From Mycolicibacterium neworleansense (GTDB taxonomy: Bacteria > Actinomycetota > Actinomycetes > Mycobacteriales > Mycobacteriaceae), in the NCBI RefSeq assembly GCF_001245615.1, contig NZ_CWKH01000001.1, forward strand, positions 992,001 through 1,056,000: DNA of 64,000 nt, written 5' to 3'. Both the position numbers and the translations under genes were made by a program. Positions 43,078 through 52,738 of the stretch are shown in pieces. Within the stretch, counting starts at the first letter, position 1. Each line of letters opens with the position of its first letter. The notes under the pieces were generated by a model. That model was not told the DNA's origin. It saw only the letters and a program-made list of their open reading frames with translations, and did no database searches.

Positions 43078-43848
43078 ATGACGGTCTTGATCGAAGATCC
43101 GCTGATCGCGGGTATGGCCATCGAGCGGACGCTGCCCTTGCACGAGTCGAGCCGGCGTTTACGTGAGCTGTATCCGGAGTGTCCGCGGGTCTACGGCGTG
43201 GCCGTCGTGGGAGATCTGTCGCGCCGCCGGTGGTGGCCGCTGGCCGAGGCGCTGTCCGCCGATCGGCTGCAGGGCATGTTCGACGCCGCGATGGCCGAGA
43301 CCGGCAACCGGGCCGCGGTCGCCCAGCAGTTGGCCGCGACGTTCATCCACGTGGTGATCGGCCGCGTCGTGCCGCTGCTGGCGCTGGAAGGGCGTGCCTG
43401 GGATACCGGCCTGGAGAACCTGTGGGTCCACGTCGATTCCGAGGGCGCGATCGACTGGGTCGGCGTCGTCGATCCCACCCTGCGCGGTCTGCCCGAGGAT
43501 CCCTATTACTCGGACCGCGGCGCCTGCGTTGCCAATGCCTCCCATGACGGAATCGTCGCGCTGCCCAGCGAGGCGGCATTGACCACGTGGGTGGCGCATC
43601 GCAGTCACCGCGCGTTGGAGCCGCTCTTCGCCCGGTTGGTGGAGGTCAGTGACGGCGCCATGTCGCTGGCCGCCATGTGGCACATGGTGGGCGCGGCGGT
43701 GGTCGGCGCGGCCACCCAGGTCCCGCTGCTCGCCGGTTCCAGTGAAGTGGTGAGCATGCGGCGCGGCCAGGCGGTGCTCGATGCCCTGGTCGGGTTCGGT
43801 CTGCCGGTCCGCGGCTGCGGACGCGCGGGGAAGGTCTTGTTAAATTAG
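43078..43848 (+). CDS. Iron-regulated FhuF/IucA-C-terminal-like protein
   Basis: 256 residues from ATG 43078, preceded by GGAGGTGAC. The middle (FIHVVIGRVVPLLALEGRAW, then LENLWVHVDSEGAIDWVGV) and helical C-terminus resemble FhuF-type siderophore-iron reductases. The C-terminal cysteine cluster that binds [2Fe-2S] in FhuF (CC-x10-C-x2-C) is missing; the protein ends shortly after VRGCGRAG. It may be a diverged siderophore-handling protein rather than a reductase. An IdeR box covers its promoter, so it should be induced by iron starvation. Its stop codon lies inside a second iron-box-like sequence. Confidence 0.65.
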   Translation: MTVLIEDPLIAGMAIERTLPLHESSRRLRELYPECPRVYGVAVVGDLSRRRWWPLAEALSADRLQGMFDAAMAETGNRAAVAQQLAATFIHVVIGRVVPLLALEGRAWDTGLENLWVHVDSEGAIDWVGVVDPTLRGLPEDPYYSDRGACVANASHDGIVALPSEAALTTWVAHRSHRALEPLFARLVEVSDGAMSLAAMWHMVGAAVVGAATQVPLLAGSSEVVSMRRGQAVLDALVGFGLPVRGCGRAGKVLLN

Positions 43849-43863
43849 GGCAGCCTTGCCTAC
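43845..43863 (+). promoter_or_regulatory. Second IdeR-like box, with -10, ahead of the sRNA
   Basis: TTAGGGCAGCCTTGCCTAC matches the IdeR consensus at 13 of 19 positions with both outer ends conserved. TACTAT at 43861-43866 would be the -10 element, placing transcription start near 43873. Confidence 0.65.
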
Positions 43864-43872
43864 TATGTAGAT

Positions 43873-43974
43873 ACGAGGCTAACGGACCGAGCCGGAGTCC
43901 TGAGGGCTGCAGAGACCCCCGGTCCACTCGAGGGCGGGTCCCGCGTATTACACGCGGGACCCGCCCGCATCTTT
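43873..43974 (+). ncRNA. mrsI: Probable iron-responsive small RNA MrsI
   Basis: A coding-free stretch of about 100 nt lies between an IdeR-like box with -10 TACTAT and a very strong intrinsic terminator. In M. tuberculosis the IdeR-controlled sRNA MrsI (ncRv11846), of about 100 nt, lies between blaI (Rv1846c) and Rv1847. Here the same neighbours flank the stretch, with one extra gene between. MrsI represses non-essential iron proteins during iron limitation. Identification rests on position, promoter and terminator; I did not align the sequence. The 5' end is approximate. Confidence 0.7.
43932..43974 (+). terminator. Very strong intrinsic terminator of the sRNA
   Basis: GGGCGGGTCCCGCGT and ACGCGGGACCCGCCC form a perfect 15-bp stem with loop ATTAC, followed by GCATCTTT. 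Confidence 0.92.
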
Positions 43975-44004
43975 ATGGCGAGACGGCGTGTAGACACGAG
44001 GACT

Positions 44005-44406
44005 GTGACCACTGATTCCACCGAACGTCTGGGCCAGGGATTCGACTCCGAACTGGGCCTGACCTACCTCGAGCTCACCCCCGACGGCGGCCGCGCGCAG
44101 CTGACGATCCACGACAAGCTCCTGCAGCCGTGGGGCATCGTGCACGGCGGCGTGTACTGCTCGATCGTGGAAAGCCTGGCCAGCGTGTCCGGCCACATCT
44201 GGCTGTCGGAGAACGGCGGCGGCACCGTGGTCGGGGTCAACAACAACACAGACTTCCTGCGCGCTATCGGGAAAGGGACGGTTACTGCGATCTCTCAGCC
44301 GATTCACCGGGGCCGCCGCCAGCAGCTGTGGCTGATCACCATCACCGACGAGAACGACAAGCTCGTCGCGCGCGGTCAGGTGCGGCTGCAGAACATCCCC
44401 GAATAG
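44005..44406 (+). CDS. Hotdog-fold acyl-CoA thioesterase, PaaI-like (Rv1847-like)
   Basis: About 133 residues of the PaaI/4HBT thioesterase group: [20 protein letters not shown], the hotdog helix region, then [14 protein letters not shown] and [15 protein letters not shown]. It hydrolyses acyl-CoA thioesters; substrate unknown. I prefer GTG 44005, which follows ACGAGG and aligns with the family start. The in-frame ATG at 43975 falls at the T tract of the sRNA terminator and has no ribosome-binding site. It lies 56 bp before ureA. Confidence 0.85.
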   Translation: MTTDSTERLGQGFDSELGLTYLELTPDGGRAQLTIHDKLLQPWGIVHGGVYCSIVESLASVSGHIWLSENGGGTVVGVNNNTDFLRAIGKGTVTAISQPIHRGRRQQLWLITITDENDKLVARGQVRLQNIPE

Positions 44407-44462
44407 CGCCCCGGCGAAGCGAGCGCTGCCGAACCCCGCTCGCCGTGGCAGGATCGCGCACT

Positions 44463-44765
44463 ATGCGTTTGACCCCGCATGAGCAGGATCGACTGCTCAT
44501 CTCGTATGCCGCAGAGCTGGCGCGGCGCAGGCAGGCCCGCGGTCTGCTGCTCAACCATCCCGAGGCCGTCGCGGTGATCACCGATCATCTGTTGGAAGGC
44601 GCTCGTGACGGCCGGACCGTCGCCGAGTTGATGGTGAGCGGACGCGACGTGCTGACCCGCGAGCAGGTCATGGAGGGAGTGCCCGAGATGCTGCACGACG
44701 TGCAGGTGGAGGCCACTTTTCCCGACGGCACCAAGCTGGTGACCGTCCACAACCCGATCTCGTGA
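44463..44765 (+). CDS. ureA: Urease gamma subunit
   Basis: 100 residues, the standard UreA size, beginning [20 protein letters not shown] and ending [15 protein letters not shown], both conserved. It forms the small structural subunit of the (UreABC)3 enzyme that hydrolyses urea to ammonia and carbamate. First gene of the ureABCFGD operon. The longer open frame upstream lies over the thioesterase gene. Confidence 0.97.
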   Translation: MRLTPHEQDRLLISYAAELARRRQARGLLLNHPEAVAVITDHLLEGARDGRTVAELMVSGRDVLTREQVMEGVPEMLHDVQVEATFPDGTKLVTVHNPIS

Positions 44766-44772
44766 GGTCGGC

Positions 44773-45087
44773 ATGATCCCCGGGGAGATCGTCTTCGGTG
44801 AGGGCGACGTCGCGCTCAATGCCGGTGCGCCACGCCTGATCCTCGATGTCGTCAACACCGGTGACCGGCCGGTGCAGGTCGGCAGTCACGTCCACCTGCC
44901 GCAGGCCAACTCCGCGTTGGACTTCGACCGGGCCGCCGCCCGCGGGCACCGCCTCGACATCCCGGCCGGGACCGCCGTTCGCTTCGAACCCGGTGTGGCC
45001 CAGCGTGTCTCACTGGTACCTCTCGGCGGCACCCGGGAAGTTCACGGCATCAGTCTCGACCCGCCCGGCCGATTGGGAACCGCATGA
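44773..45087 (+). CDS. ureB: Urease beta subunit
   Basis: 104 residues with the conserved start [18 protein letters not shown] and the core [18 protein letters not shown]. Seven bases after ureA; its last four bases overlap the ureC start (45084-45087), so translation is coupled. Confidence 0.97.
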   Translation: MIPGEIVFGEGDVALNAGAPRLILDVVNTGDRPVQVGSHVHLPQANSALDFDRAAARGHRLDIPAGTAVRFEPGVAQRVSLVPLGGTREVHGISLDPPGRLGTA

Positions 45088-46805
45088 CCGAATTGACCAG
45101 GGCCCGCTACGCGGCGCTGTTCGGCCCCACCACCGGTGACCGGATCCGATTGGCCGACACCGACCTGTTCATCGAGATCACCGAGGACCGCAGCGGCGGC
45201 CCGGGGCTGGCCGGTGACGAGGCGGTGTTCGGCGGCGGCAAGGTGTTGCGCGAGTCGATGGGGCAGTCCAGGGCCACCCGCGCCGAGGGCGCCCCTGACA
45301 CCGTCATCACCGGCGCGGTGATCATCGATCACTGGGGAATCATCAAGGCCGACATCGGGATCCGCGACGGCCGCATCGTGGCCATCGGCAAGGCGGGTAA
45401 TCCCGACATCATGACCGGCGTGCACCCGGACCTGGTGGTCGGTCCGTCGACCGAGATCATCGCCGGCAACGGTCGGATCCTGACCGCCGGTGCGATCGAC
45501 TGCCACGTGCACCTGATCTGTCCGCAGATCATGGAGGAGGCGCTCGGCGGCGGCATCACCACGATCGTGGCCGGGGGCACCGGCCCGGCAGAGGGAAGCA
45601 AGGCCACCACGGTCACGCCCGGTGCCTGGCATCTGGCCAGGATGCTGGAATCGCTGGATTCCTGGCCACTCAACATCGCGCTGCTCGGCAAGGGAAACAC
45701 CGTCAGTTCCGAGGCGATGTGGGAGCAGTTGCGCGGCGGCGCAGCGGGATTCAAACTGCACGAGGACTGGGGCACCACGCCCGCGGCGATCGATGCCTGT
45801 CTCACGGTCGCCGAAGCCGCCGGCGTGCAGGTCAACATCCACACCGACACGCTCAATGAGGCCGGTTTCGTCGAGGACACCCTGGCCGCCATCAAGGGCC
45901 GCGGTATCCACGCCTATCACACCGAAGGGGCCGGCGGCGGGCACGCACCCGACATCATCACCGTCGCCTCGCATCCGAATGTGCTTCCCAGCTCGACCAA
46001 TCCGACCCGTCCCCACACGGTGAACACCCTCGACGAGCATCTCGACATGCTCATGGTGTGCCATCACCTGAATCCGAGCGTGCCCGAGGATCTGGCGTTC
46101 GCCGAGAGCCGGATCCGCCCGTCGACGATCGCGGCCGAGGACTTGCTGCACGACATCGGCGCCATCTCGATGATCGGCAGCGACTCGCAGGCCATGGGCC
46201 GGGTCGGTGAGGTGGTGCTGCGGACCTGGCAGACGGCGCACGTGATGAAGCGCAGGCGCGGCGCCCTGGACGGCGACGGCGCGGCCGACAACCACCGCGT
46301 CCGAAGGTATGTCGCGAAATACACCATCTGCCCGGCCATCGCGCACGGCCTCGACGACGAGGTCGGTTCGGTCGAGGTCGGCAAGCTCGCGGACCTCGTG
46401 CTGTGGGAACCCGCGTTCTTCGGAGTGCGGCCCCACGCGGTGCTCAAGGGCGGCATGATCACCTGGGCCGCGATGGGCGATGCCAACGCCTCCATTCCCA
46501 CCCCGCAGCCGGTACTGCCACGGCCGATGTTCGGCGCGGCCCCGGCTGCCGCAGCCGCCACGTCGGTGCATTTCGTCGCGCCGCAGGCGATCGAGGACGG
46601 CCTTGCCGATCGCCTCGACGTTCGCCGAAAGTTGACCGCGGTCAAGAACGTTCGCCAGGTCGGCAAGGCGCAGATGCCGCTCAACGATGCACTGCCCCGC
46701 ATCGAGGTCGAGCCGGACACCTTCACCGTGCGGATCGACGGGCAGGTGTGGCAGGAACAGCCCGCGGTCGAACTGCCCATGGCCCAGCGATATTTCCTGT
46801 TCTAG
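45084..46805 (+). CDS. ureC: Urease alpha (catalytic) subunit
   Basis: 573 residues, full length. All nickel-site residues are visible: H141 and H143 in DCHVHLI, the carbamylated lysine K224 and H226 in FKLHEDW, H253 in NIHTDT and H279 in [11 protein letters not shown]. The mobile flap C326-H327-H328 (MVCHHLN) is present, and the nickel aspartate is in [11 protein letters not shown]. The enzyme is therefore intact in sequence. ureF follows directly (start 46806). Confidence 0.97.
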   Translation: MTELTRARYAALFGPTTGDRIRLADTDLFIEITEDRSGGPGLAGDEAVFGGGKVLRESMGQSRATRAEGAPDTVITGAVIIDHWGIIKADIGIRDGRIVAIGKAGNPDIMTGVHPDLVVGPSTEIIAGNGRILTAGAIDCHVHLICPQIMEEALGGGITTIVAGGTGPAEGSKATTVTPGAWHLARMLESLDSWPLNIALLGKGNTVSSEAMWEQLRGGAAGFKLHEDWGTTPAAIDACLTVAEAAGVQVNIHTDTLNEAGFVEDTLAAIKGRGIHAYHTEGAGGGHAPDIITVASHPNVLPSSTNPTRPHTVNTLDEHLDMLMVCHHLNPSVPEDLAFAESRIRPSTIAAEDLLHDIGAISMIGSDSQAMGRVGEVVLRTWQTAHVMKRRRGALDGDGAADNHRVRRYVAKYTICPAIAHGLDDEVGSVEVGKLADLVLWEPAFFGVRPHAVLKGGMITWAAMGDANASIPTPQPVLPRPMFGAAPAAAAATSVHFVAPQAIEDGLADRLDVRRKLTAVKNVRQVGKAQMPLNDALPRIEVEPDTFTVRIDGQVWQEQPAVELPMAQRYFLF

Positions 46806-47314
46806 ATGAGCAGCCTGGCAACACTGCTGATCCTGGCCGACTCGCGGTTGCCGACCGGCGGTCACGTGCACTCCGGCGGCGTCGAGGAGGCGGTCACCAG
46901 CGGCCTGCTCACCGACGTCGCCACATTGCGCGCGTATCTGGTCCGCCGGGTCCGGACCAGCGCAGTGGTGGCGGCCTCGCTAGCGGTGGCGGTACACACC
47001 GGGGCCCTGGGGCCCGGGGCTGCCGACGCCGAAACCGACGCCCGCACACCGGCTCCGGCGCGGCCGCCGCGCTGGATCCCGGCCAGACCGCGTTGTCGGT
47101 GGTGTACACCACCATGACGGGTTCGGCCACGGCCGCGCAGCGGTTGCTCGCACTGGACCCGGCCGATGTCGCGGCGCTGACTTTCGAGCTGTCGGATTTG
47201 TGCGATGCGGTGGCGGCCGAGGCGGTTACCGGGCTGGCCGATCTGTCCGACCCCTTGCTCGACGTGCTGGCACAGCGGCATACCCAGCGCGACCGGCCGT
47301 TGTTCGTATCGTAA
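46806..47314 (+). pseudogene. ureF: Urease accessory protein UreF, internally deleted and frameshifted
   Basis: The ATG frame gives a correct UreF N-terminus (ILADSRLPTGGHVHSGGVEE) to about residue 88 (DARTPAPA), then turns into arginine/proline noise and stops at 47117. The proper C-terminus ([20 protein letters not shown] to RPLFVS) is in another frame ending 47314. Joined, about 170 residues remain against about 210 expected, so about 40 residues and a number of bases equal to 1 mod 3 are missing near 47055-47080. UreF is part of the UreDFG nickel-insertion complex; without it urease is normally inactive. Confidence 0.82.
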
Positions 47315-47343
47315 ATCTCTGTACAGCTCTCGAAAGGCCCACC

Positions 47344-48030
47344 ATGCCACCGCATTTGCTCGACGGCGAGCCCCACACCCACATCGACCGGCCCAAGCGG
47401 GTACGCCGGCCGGACGAGCCGCTGCGCATCGGCGTCGGCGGCCCCGTCGGATCCGGAAAGACCGCACTGGTGGCCGCGTTGTGCCGGCAGCTGCGCGACG
47501 ACCTGTCACTGGCGGTGCTGACCAACGACATCTACACCACCGAGGACGCCGACTTCCTGCGCCGGCACGCGGTGCTTCCGGACGAGCGGATCGCGGCGGT
47601 GCAGACCGGGGGATGCCCGCACACCGCGATCCGTGACGACATCACCGCCAACCTCGATGCGATCGACGATCTGATCGAGGCCAATCCGGGACTCGACCTG
47701 ATCCTCGTGGAATCCGGTGGCGACAACCTCACCGCGACGTTCTCGTCGGGCCTGGTGGATGTGCAGATCTTCGTCGTGGACGTGGCCGGGGGAGACAAGG
47801 TGCCCCGCAAGGGCGGGCCGGGCGTGACGTACTCGGATCTGTTGGTGGTCAACAAGACCGATCTGGCTCCGTTGGTGGGAGCCGATCTGGAGGTGATGCG
47901 CCGCGACGCGGCCAAGGTGCGCGCGGATCGCCCGACGGCGCTGATCTCTCTGACCGAGGATCCGGCGGCCGGTCCGGTGCTGGCCTGGGTGCGTGAGCAG
48001 TTGAAGGTCGCGCAGGCCCCGTCGGCGTGA
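47344..48030 (+). CDS. ureG: Urease accessory GTPase UreG
   Basis: 228 residues. P-loop [14 protein letters not shown], the nickel-binding CPH in [12 protein letters not shown], and VNKTDLA for guanine recognition. It supplies nickel and GTP energy for urease activation. The N-terminal [14 protein letters not shown] adds histidines that may help bind nickel. It starts at ATG 47344 after GAAAGG and overlaps ureD by 4 bp. Confidence 0.96.
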   Translation: MPPHLLDGEPHTHIDRPKRVRRPDEPLRIGVGGPVGSGKTALVAALCRQLRDDLSLAVLTNDIYTTEDADFLRRHAVLPDERIAAVQTGGCPHTAIRDDITANLDAIDDLIEANPGLDLILVESGGDNLTATFSSGLVDVQIFVVDVAGGDKVPRKGGPGVTYSDLLVVNKTDLAPLVGADLEVMRRDAAKVRADRPTALISLTEDPAAGPVLAWVREQLKVAQAPSA

Positions 48031-48677
48031 TGCATTCCGAAGTCGTCATCGTGGCCTCGCCGGGGCGGTTGCCGCGGATCGAGGCGCGTGGCGGGCTGGC
48101 CGGGCGCTGCACCGAACCCGATACAGTGCATCTCATCTCGACGGCCGCCACCCCGCTCGGTGGCGACACCCTGACGGTGCGACTGGTGGTGGAAGCCGGT
48201 GCACGGCTGCGGATTCGGACTGCGGCGGCGACGATGGTGCTCCCCGGGGCCCGGACACCGCAGTCGTCGGCGCGATGGGAGCTCGAGGTGGCCGGCCAGG
48301 TAGATCTCGACCCGCAGCCGACCGTGGTCGCCGGCGGTTCGGTGCATCATGCCGTGACTTGCCTGGGAATCGCCGACACCGCACAGGTGCGCATCCGGGA
48401 ACGGGTACAGATCGGCAGATCCGGTGAGCGGGAGGGTTTCTGGTCCTCGGCGCTGCGCGCCGACGTCGGTTCGACGCCACTGTTGCGTCATCGCATCGAA
48501 CTCGGCTGCGGGGCCGTGGGCGACGACGTGCTGGCCACCCCGCGAGCGTGCATCAGTGAACTACGTTATCCCGCAACTTCGTTCGATGCGCCCGGAACTG
48601 TCCTGGAACTGGCTCGAGGTGGCAGCCTGGCCACCTGGCAAGGGGACCGGCTGCCACCCGAGGCCGCAGAAGGCTAG
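48027..48677 (+). CDS. ureD: Urease accessory protein UreD
   Basis: 216 residues from GTG 48027, or ATG 48030. Family blocks: [32 protein letters not shown] and [14 protein letters not shown]. It is the scaffold that binds apo-urease with UreF and UreG. Last gene of the operon; its stop shares CTAG with convergent ndh. Confidence 0.93.
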   Translation: MMHSEVVIVASPGRLPRIEARGGLAGRCTEPDTVHLISTAATPLGGDTLTVRLVVEAGARLRIRTAAATMVLPGARTPQSSARWELEVAGQVDLDPQPTVVAGGSVHHAVTCLGIADTAQVRIRERVQIGRSGEREGFWSSALRADVGSTPLLRHRIELGCGAVGDDVLATPRACISELRYPATSFDAPGTVLELARGGSLATWQGDRLPPEAAEG

Positions 48678-50047
48678 GACGCCGCTTTCTCGGTTTCCTG
48701 CACCGATGCCGCGATCTCTTCGAGTTCTTCGATCCTGGTGCGGGCGTAGGCCTGCTGCTCGGTGATGGTGAGCTGCCCGCGCTTGGTGCTCAGGAACGTC
48801 ACGCCCCACGACAGCACCGTCACCAGCCGGCTCTTGAACCCGACGATGTACACCAGGTGCAGTACCAGCCAGCACACCCAGGCGAAGAACCCGGAGAACT
48901 CGACCGGACCGACCTTGGCGACCGCGGAGAACCGCGACACCGTCGCCATCGAGCCCTTGTCGAAATACTCGAACGGGGCCCGGATCTTCGGGCTGGTGCC
49001 GGCGACCTCACGCTTGATCAGCTTGGCCGCGTAGCGGCCGCCCTGGATCGCGCCCTGGGCGACGCCGGGCACCCCGTCGACGGCGGCCATGTCGCCGACC
49101 ACGAAGACGTTGGGATGACCGGGGATCGTCAGGTCGGGATCCACCTTGACCCGGCCGGCGCGGTCCAGTTCGACCCCGGACTGCTCGGCGAGATCTTTGC
49201 CCAGCGGGCTGGCGGAGACGCCGGCCGACCACACCTTGCACGCCGATTCGATGCGCCGCAGCGTGCCGTCGGAATCCTTGACGGTCAGGCCGTTGCGGTC
49301 GACGTCGGTCACCATGGCGCCGAGCTGAACCTCGACCCCCATCTTCTCCAGCCGCGCCTGGGCCCGTTTGCCCAGCTTTTCGCCCATCGGCGGCAACACG
49401 GCCGGTGCGGCGTCGAGCAGGATCACCCGAGCCTCGGTGGGATCGATGTGGCGGAAGCTGCCGCGCAGGGTCTGATCGGCCAATTCGGCGATCTGCCCGG
49501 CCATTTCGACACCGGTCGGGCCGGCGCCCACCACGGTGAAGGTCAGCAGCTTGGCGCGGCGCACCGGATCGCTGGAACGCTCGGCCTGTTCGAACGCACC
49601 GAGGATGCGGCCTCGGAGCTCGAGTGCATCGTCGATCGACTTCATACCGGGTGCGAACTCGGCGAAATGGTCGTTGCCGAAGTAGGACTGCCCGGCGCCG
49701 GCGGCGATGATGAGGCTGTCGTACGGAGTGGAGTAGGTGTGCCCGAGCAGCACCGAATCCACCGTCTGCTTCTCCAGATCGATGTGGGTGACATCACCCA
49801 ACAGCACCTGGGCGTTCTTCTGCTTGCGCAGGATCACTCGGGTGGCCGGGGCGATCTCGCCCTCGGAGATGATGCCGGTGGCCACCTGGTACAGCAGCGG
49901 CTGGAACAGGTGGTGCGTGGTGCGGGCGATCAGCTTGACGTCGACGTCGGCACGTTTGAGGGTCTTGGCGGCGGTCAGGCCGCCGAAACCCGATCCGATG
50001 ATGACTACCTTATGCCGATCCGATGCCGTAGCTCCGGGATGGCTCAT
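48674..50047 (-). CDS. ndh: Type II NADH:quinone oxidoreductase
   Basis: 457 residues. FAD-binding VVIIGSGFGGLTAAKTL at the N-terminus, NADH-binding FTVVGAGPTGVEMAGQIAEL at about 165, FVVGDMAAVDGVPGVAQGA, and a C-terminal hydrophobic helix (FFAWVCWLVLHLVYIVGF) that holds it to the inner membrane face. It transfers electrons from NADH to menaquinone without pumping protons and is a main respiratory entry point in mycobacteria. The gap upstream (to 50145) contains TTAGGTTAG, a half iron box only. Confidence 0.96.
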   Translation of the reverse strand: MSHPGATASDRHKVVIIGSGFGGLTAAKTLKRADVDVKLIARTTHHLFQPLLYQVATGIISEGEIAPATRVILRKQKNAQVLLGDVTHIDLEKQTVDSVLLGHTYSTPYDSLIIAAGAGQSYFGNDHFAEFAPGMKSIDDALELRGRILGAFEQAERSSDPVRRAKLLTFTVVGAGPTGVEMAGQIAELADQTLRGSFRHIDPTEARVILLDAAPAVLPPMGEKLGKRAQARLEKMGVEVQLGAMVTDVDRNGLTVKDSDGTLRRIESACKVWSAGVSASPLGKDLAEQSGVELDRAGRVKVDPDLTIPGHPNVFVVGDMAAVDGVPGVAQGAIQGGRYAAKLIKREVAGTSPKIRAPFEYFDKGSMATVSRFSAVAKVGPVEFSGFFAWVCWLVLHLVYIVGFKSRLVTVLSWGVTFLSTKRGQLTITEQQAYARTRIEELEEIAASVQETEKAAS

Positions 50048-50145
50048 TGCTGCTCCTCGCGAACGTGTTTGCCACTCGTAATAACCGTTAGGTTAGTCGG
50101 CGCCATTCCAGCCTGTGCGGTGAGATGGCCAACCGAACCGAATGT

Positions 50146-51072
50146 TTACCCGGATATCAGTGGTTTCAATGCCTCGGCAGCGGCCGTGATGCCGCCGGGC
50201 ACGTAGCCGCCGAGGGTCACCGGGCTGAGGATCACCCCGTTCACCCCGGCATCGAAGAGCTTGGTCTTGAGCTGTTCGGCGATCTGCTCTGCACTGCCGA
50301 ACACGGCACGGTTCTGGAAGTCGGGCGGGATCGCGTCAGCGGTGAACTGCTCGCCGATCAGAGCGATCACCAGCATGCTGGTCTCCAGAGTGGCCGGATC
50401 CCGGTCGATCCGCTCGCACTCCTGCCGGATCACGTCGAGCTTGCGGGGCAGTTCGTCGAAGTTCGCGATGATGTTGAGGTGGTCGAAGTACCGGGCCGCC
50501 AGCGGGATGGTCTTCTTCTCGCCGCTGCCGCCGATCATCAGCGGAATGTGGTCCCGGAAGCGGGGATTGGCCATTGCTTCGACCGTGCGGTAGTACTTGC
50601 CGCTGAACGTCGGCCGCTCGCCGGCGAGCATCGGCAGGATGATCTGCAGCGCCTCGCCGAGCTTGTTGAAGCGGTCGGTGAAGGTGCCGAACTCGTAGCC
50701 GAGCTGGTCGTGTTCGAGCTCGAACCAGCCGGTGCCGATGCCCAGGATGGCGCGGCCCTGACTGATCACGTCGAGCGTGGTGATGGCCTTGGCCAGCAGC
50801 GTCGGGTTCCGGTAGGTGTTGCCGGTGACCAGGGTGCCCAGCTGTACCCGTTCGGTCGCGGTCGCCAACGCGCCCAGCGCGGTGTAGGCCTCCAGCATCG
50901 GCTGGTCGGGAGTGCCGAGACCAGGCAGCTGATAGAAGTGGTCCATCACGAAGACGGAGTCGAAACCGGCGGTCTCGGCTTCCTGAGCTTGGGCGATGAC
51001 GGTCGGGAAGAGTTCGGAAACGCCGGTGCCGTAGGAGAAGTTGGGGATCTGGAGTCCGAGTCGGATTGTCAC
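50146..51072 (-). CDS. LLM-class F420-dependent oxidoreductase (Rv1855c-like)
   Basis: 308 residues of the luciferase-like monooxygenase TIM-barrel family: LGLQIPNFSYGTGVSELFP, FDSVFVMDHFYQLPGLG, RVQLGTLVTGNTYRNPTLLA and GRAILGIGTGWFELEHDQLG. The last block and NPTLLAK are typical of F420-dependent members, abundant in mycobacteria. Substrate unknown. An SDR gene on the same strand ends 18 bp upstream of its start. Confidence 0.88.
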   Translation of the reverse strand: MTIRLGLQIPNFSYGTGVSELFPTVIAQAQEAETAGFDSVFVMDHFYQLPGLGTPDQPMLEAYTALGALATATERVQLGTLVTGNTYRNPTLLAKAITTLDVISQGRAILGIGTGWFELEHDQLGYEFGTFTDRFNKLGEALQIILPMLAGERPTFSGKYYRTVEAMANPRFRDHIPLMIGGSGEKKTIPLAARYFDHLNIIANFDELPRKLDVIRQECERIDRDPATLETSMLVIALIGEQFTADAIPPDFQNRAVFGSAEQIAEQLKTKLFDAGVNGVILSPVTLGGYVPGGITAAAEALKPLISG

Positions 51073-51090
51073 TTCTCCGACCTTAGCGCG

Positions 51091-51765
51091 CTATCCCAGG
51101 GTGGCGAGCGTACCGCGGCTGACGTGCATCGTCTGCCCGGTGATGTGGCGAGCCGCCGGCGTACTCAAAAACAGTGCGAGACGGGCAAATTCGTCGGCAA
51201 CCGACGGCGGCGTGCTGCCCAGCCCGTCGTAGCCGGGCTCGGCCGACAGGCCGGGGGCGATGGCGTTGACGGTGATTCCGCGGGTACCGAAGTACGCGGC
51301 CTGGCCGGCGGTCCAATCGGCCAGGGCGGCCTTGACGGCGGCCTCGGCACTGCCCTCACGCGGGCTCGCGGGCACGACGTTGACGATGGAACCGCCCGAG
51401 CGCAGGTGGTCCCCGACGATCTGCACGGTCAGCACCGCGGAGATCACGGTGGCGTCGAGCGCGTTGCGCCACGCGGTGGCCAGGTCGTTCAGCGTGAAGG
51501 TGCGGGGGTCCTTGGACTCGAACAGCGGCGCCGGGACGTTGACCAGCGTGTCGAGGTGGTGGGGGAACAGCGAGCGGGCGCTTTCGAGGCTGGCGGGATC
51601 GGTGTTGTCGAACACGATCGACGCGACGTCGAGCTGCTTGGCGGTCAGCTCCAGGTCTTCGCGACGGGCGCCGGCGATGACCACGTTGTGGCCCGCGTCG
51701 AGGAAACCTGCCGCGATCGTGCGGCCCAGTTCGGTGTCGCCGCCGGTGACCAGCACCTCCGCCAT
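51091..51765 (-). CDS. SDR-family protein (Rv1856c-like)
   Basis: 224 residues from ATG 51765, which follows GGAGGTACATC; the longer frame has 33 unrelated residues. Rossmann fold: VLVTGGDTELGRTIAAGFLD, IVFDNTDPASLESARSLF, SIVNVVPASPREGSAE. The glycine motif is TGGDTELG rather than TGxxxGIG, and the usual YxxxK catalytic pair is not clearly present (QAAYFGTRG is in that position), so the catalytic role is doubtful. Cotranscribed with the LLM gene. Confidence 0.82.
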   Translation of the reverse strand: MAEVLVTGGDTELGRTIAAGFLDAGHNVVIAGARREDLELTAKQLDVASIVFDNTDPASLESARSLFPHHLDTLVNVPAPLFESKDPRTFTLNDLATAWRNALDATVISAVLTVQIVGDHLRSGGSIVNVVPASPREGSAEAAVKAALADWTAGQAAYFGTRGITVNAIAPGLSAEPGYDGLGSTPPSVADEFARLALFLSTPAARHITGQTMHVSRGTLATLG

Positions 51766-51943
51766 GATGTACCTCCATGTACCCGGGGATCGCCGCGCCG
51801 GACGGGGGCGACCAACGGCCAATGTTACTGGACAGTAGCTAGGACACGAAACTCGGCGCGCCAAATGTCGGCTCGCATATGGTTGCGGTGATGATCCGAC
51901 CCAGCGCTCTCACCTGCGTCGACGTGGTCGGCGAGGCCGCATC

Positions 51944-52738
51944 GTGACGAATCCGCCACGGCTTCCGCGGTGGATATTTTTTCCCGCCGCAGTGGGCGCC
52001 ATATTCGTCGTACTGCCCCTGGTGGCGATGGTGGCAAAGGTGGACTGGCCGCGGTTCGGGTCGCTGATCACCAGTCCGTCGTCGACCGCGGCGTTGAAGC
52101 TCAGCCTGGAAACCTCGCTGGCCAGCACGGTGCTGTGCGTGCTGTTCGGGGTTCCGCTGGCGCTGGTGCTGGCTCGCACCGACGGGCCCGTCACCAGGAC
52201 CGTTCGGCCGTTGATCCTGCTGCCGCTGGTGCTTCCACCGGTGGTCGGCGGCATCGCGCTGCTGTATGCCTTCGGACGGCTCGGCCTGGTAGGCCGTCAT
52301 CTGGAGGGCGCCGGGATTCAGATCGCCTTCACCACGATGGCGGTGGTGCTGGCGCAGACCTTCGTGTCATTGCCGTTCCTGGTCATCTCGCTGGAAGGGG
52401 CCGCCCGCACCGCGGGCGCCGATTTCGAGATCGTGGCGGCGACGCTGGGTGCCTCGCCGGCGACCGTGTGGTGGCGGGTGACCTTGCCGTTGTTGGGCCC
52501 AGGCCTGATGTCCGGAGCGGTGCTGGCCTTCGCGCGCTCCCTTGGCGAGTTCGGTGCCACGCTGACGTTCGCGGGGTCGCGCCAGGGCGTCACGCGCACC
52601 CTTCCGCTGGAGATCTACCTGCAGCGTGAGAGCGACGCCGACGCCGCGGTGGCGCTGTCGGTGCTGCTGGTCGTGGTGGCTGCCGTGGTGGTCGTCGGGC
52701 TCGGTAGCCGCCGGTTGCGGGCGGGTGGTTGGACATGA
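51944..52738 (+). CDS. modB: Molybdate ABC transporter permease
   Basis: 264 residues with about six helices and the ABC permease coupling loop [34 protein letters not shown] is typical of ModB and CysT/W permeases. GTG start, with modC overlapping by 4 bp. The binding-protein gene modA, present upstream in M. tuberculosis, is absent: only 178 bp separate modB from the divergent SDR start. Confidence 0.9.
   Translation: MTNPPRLPRWIFFPAAVGAIFVVLPLVAMVAKVDWPRFGSLITSPSSTAALKLSLETSLASTVLCVLFGVPLALVLARTDGPVTRTVRPLILLPLVLPPVVGGIALLYAFGRLGLVGRHLEGAGIQIAFTTMAVVLAQTFVSLPFLVISLEGAARTAGADFEIVAATLGASPATVWWRVTLPLLGPGLMSGAVLAFARSLGEFGATLTFAGSRQGVTRTLPLEIYLQRESDADAAVALSVLLVVVAAVVVVGLGSRRLRAGGWT

Noticed and set aside
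45042-46871. Minus-strand 609-residue open frame opposite ureC
   Set aside because: ureC is complete with every active-site residue; the opposite frame has no family features.
50088-50096. TTAGGTTAG near the ndh start as an IdeR box
   Set aside because: Only the left half matches; the right half shows about three of ten bases, so no dyad.
51880-51946. Short frame before modB as a remnant of modA
   Set aside because: Twenty-odd residues with no similarity to a ModA signal peptide or C-terminus that I can see.
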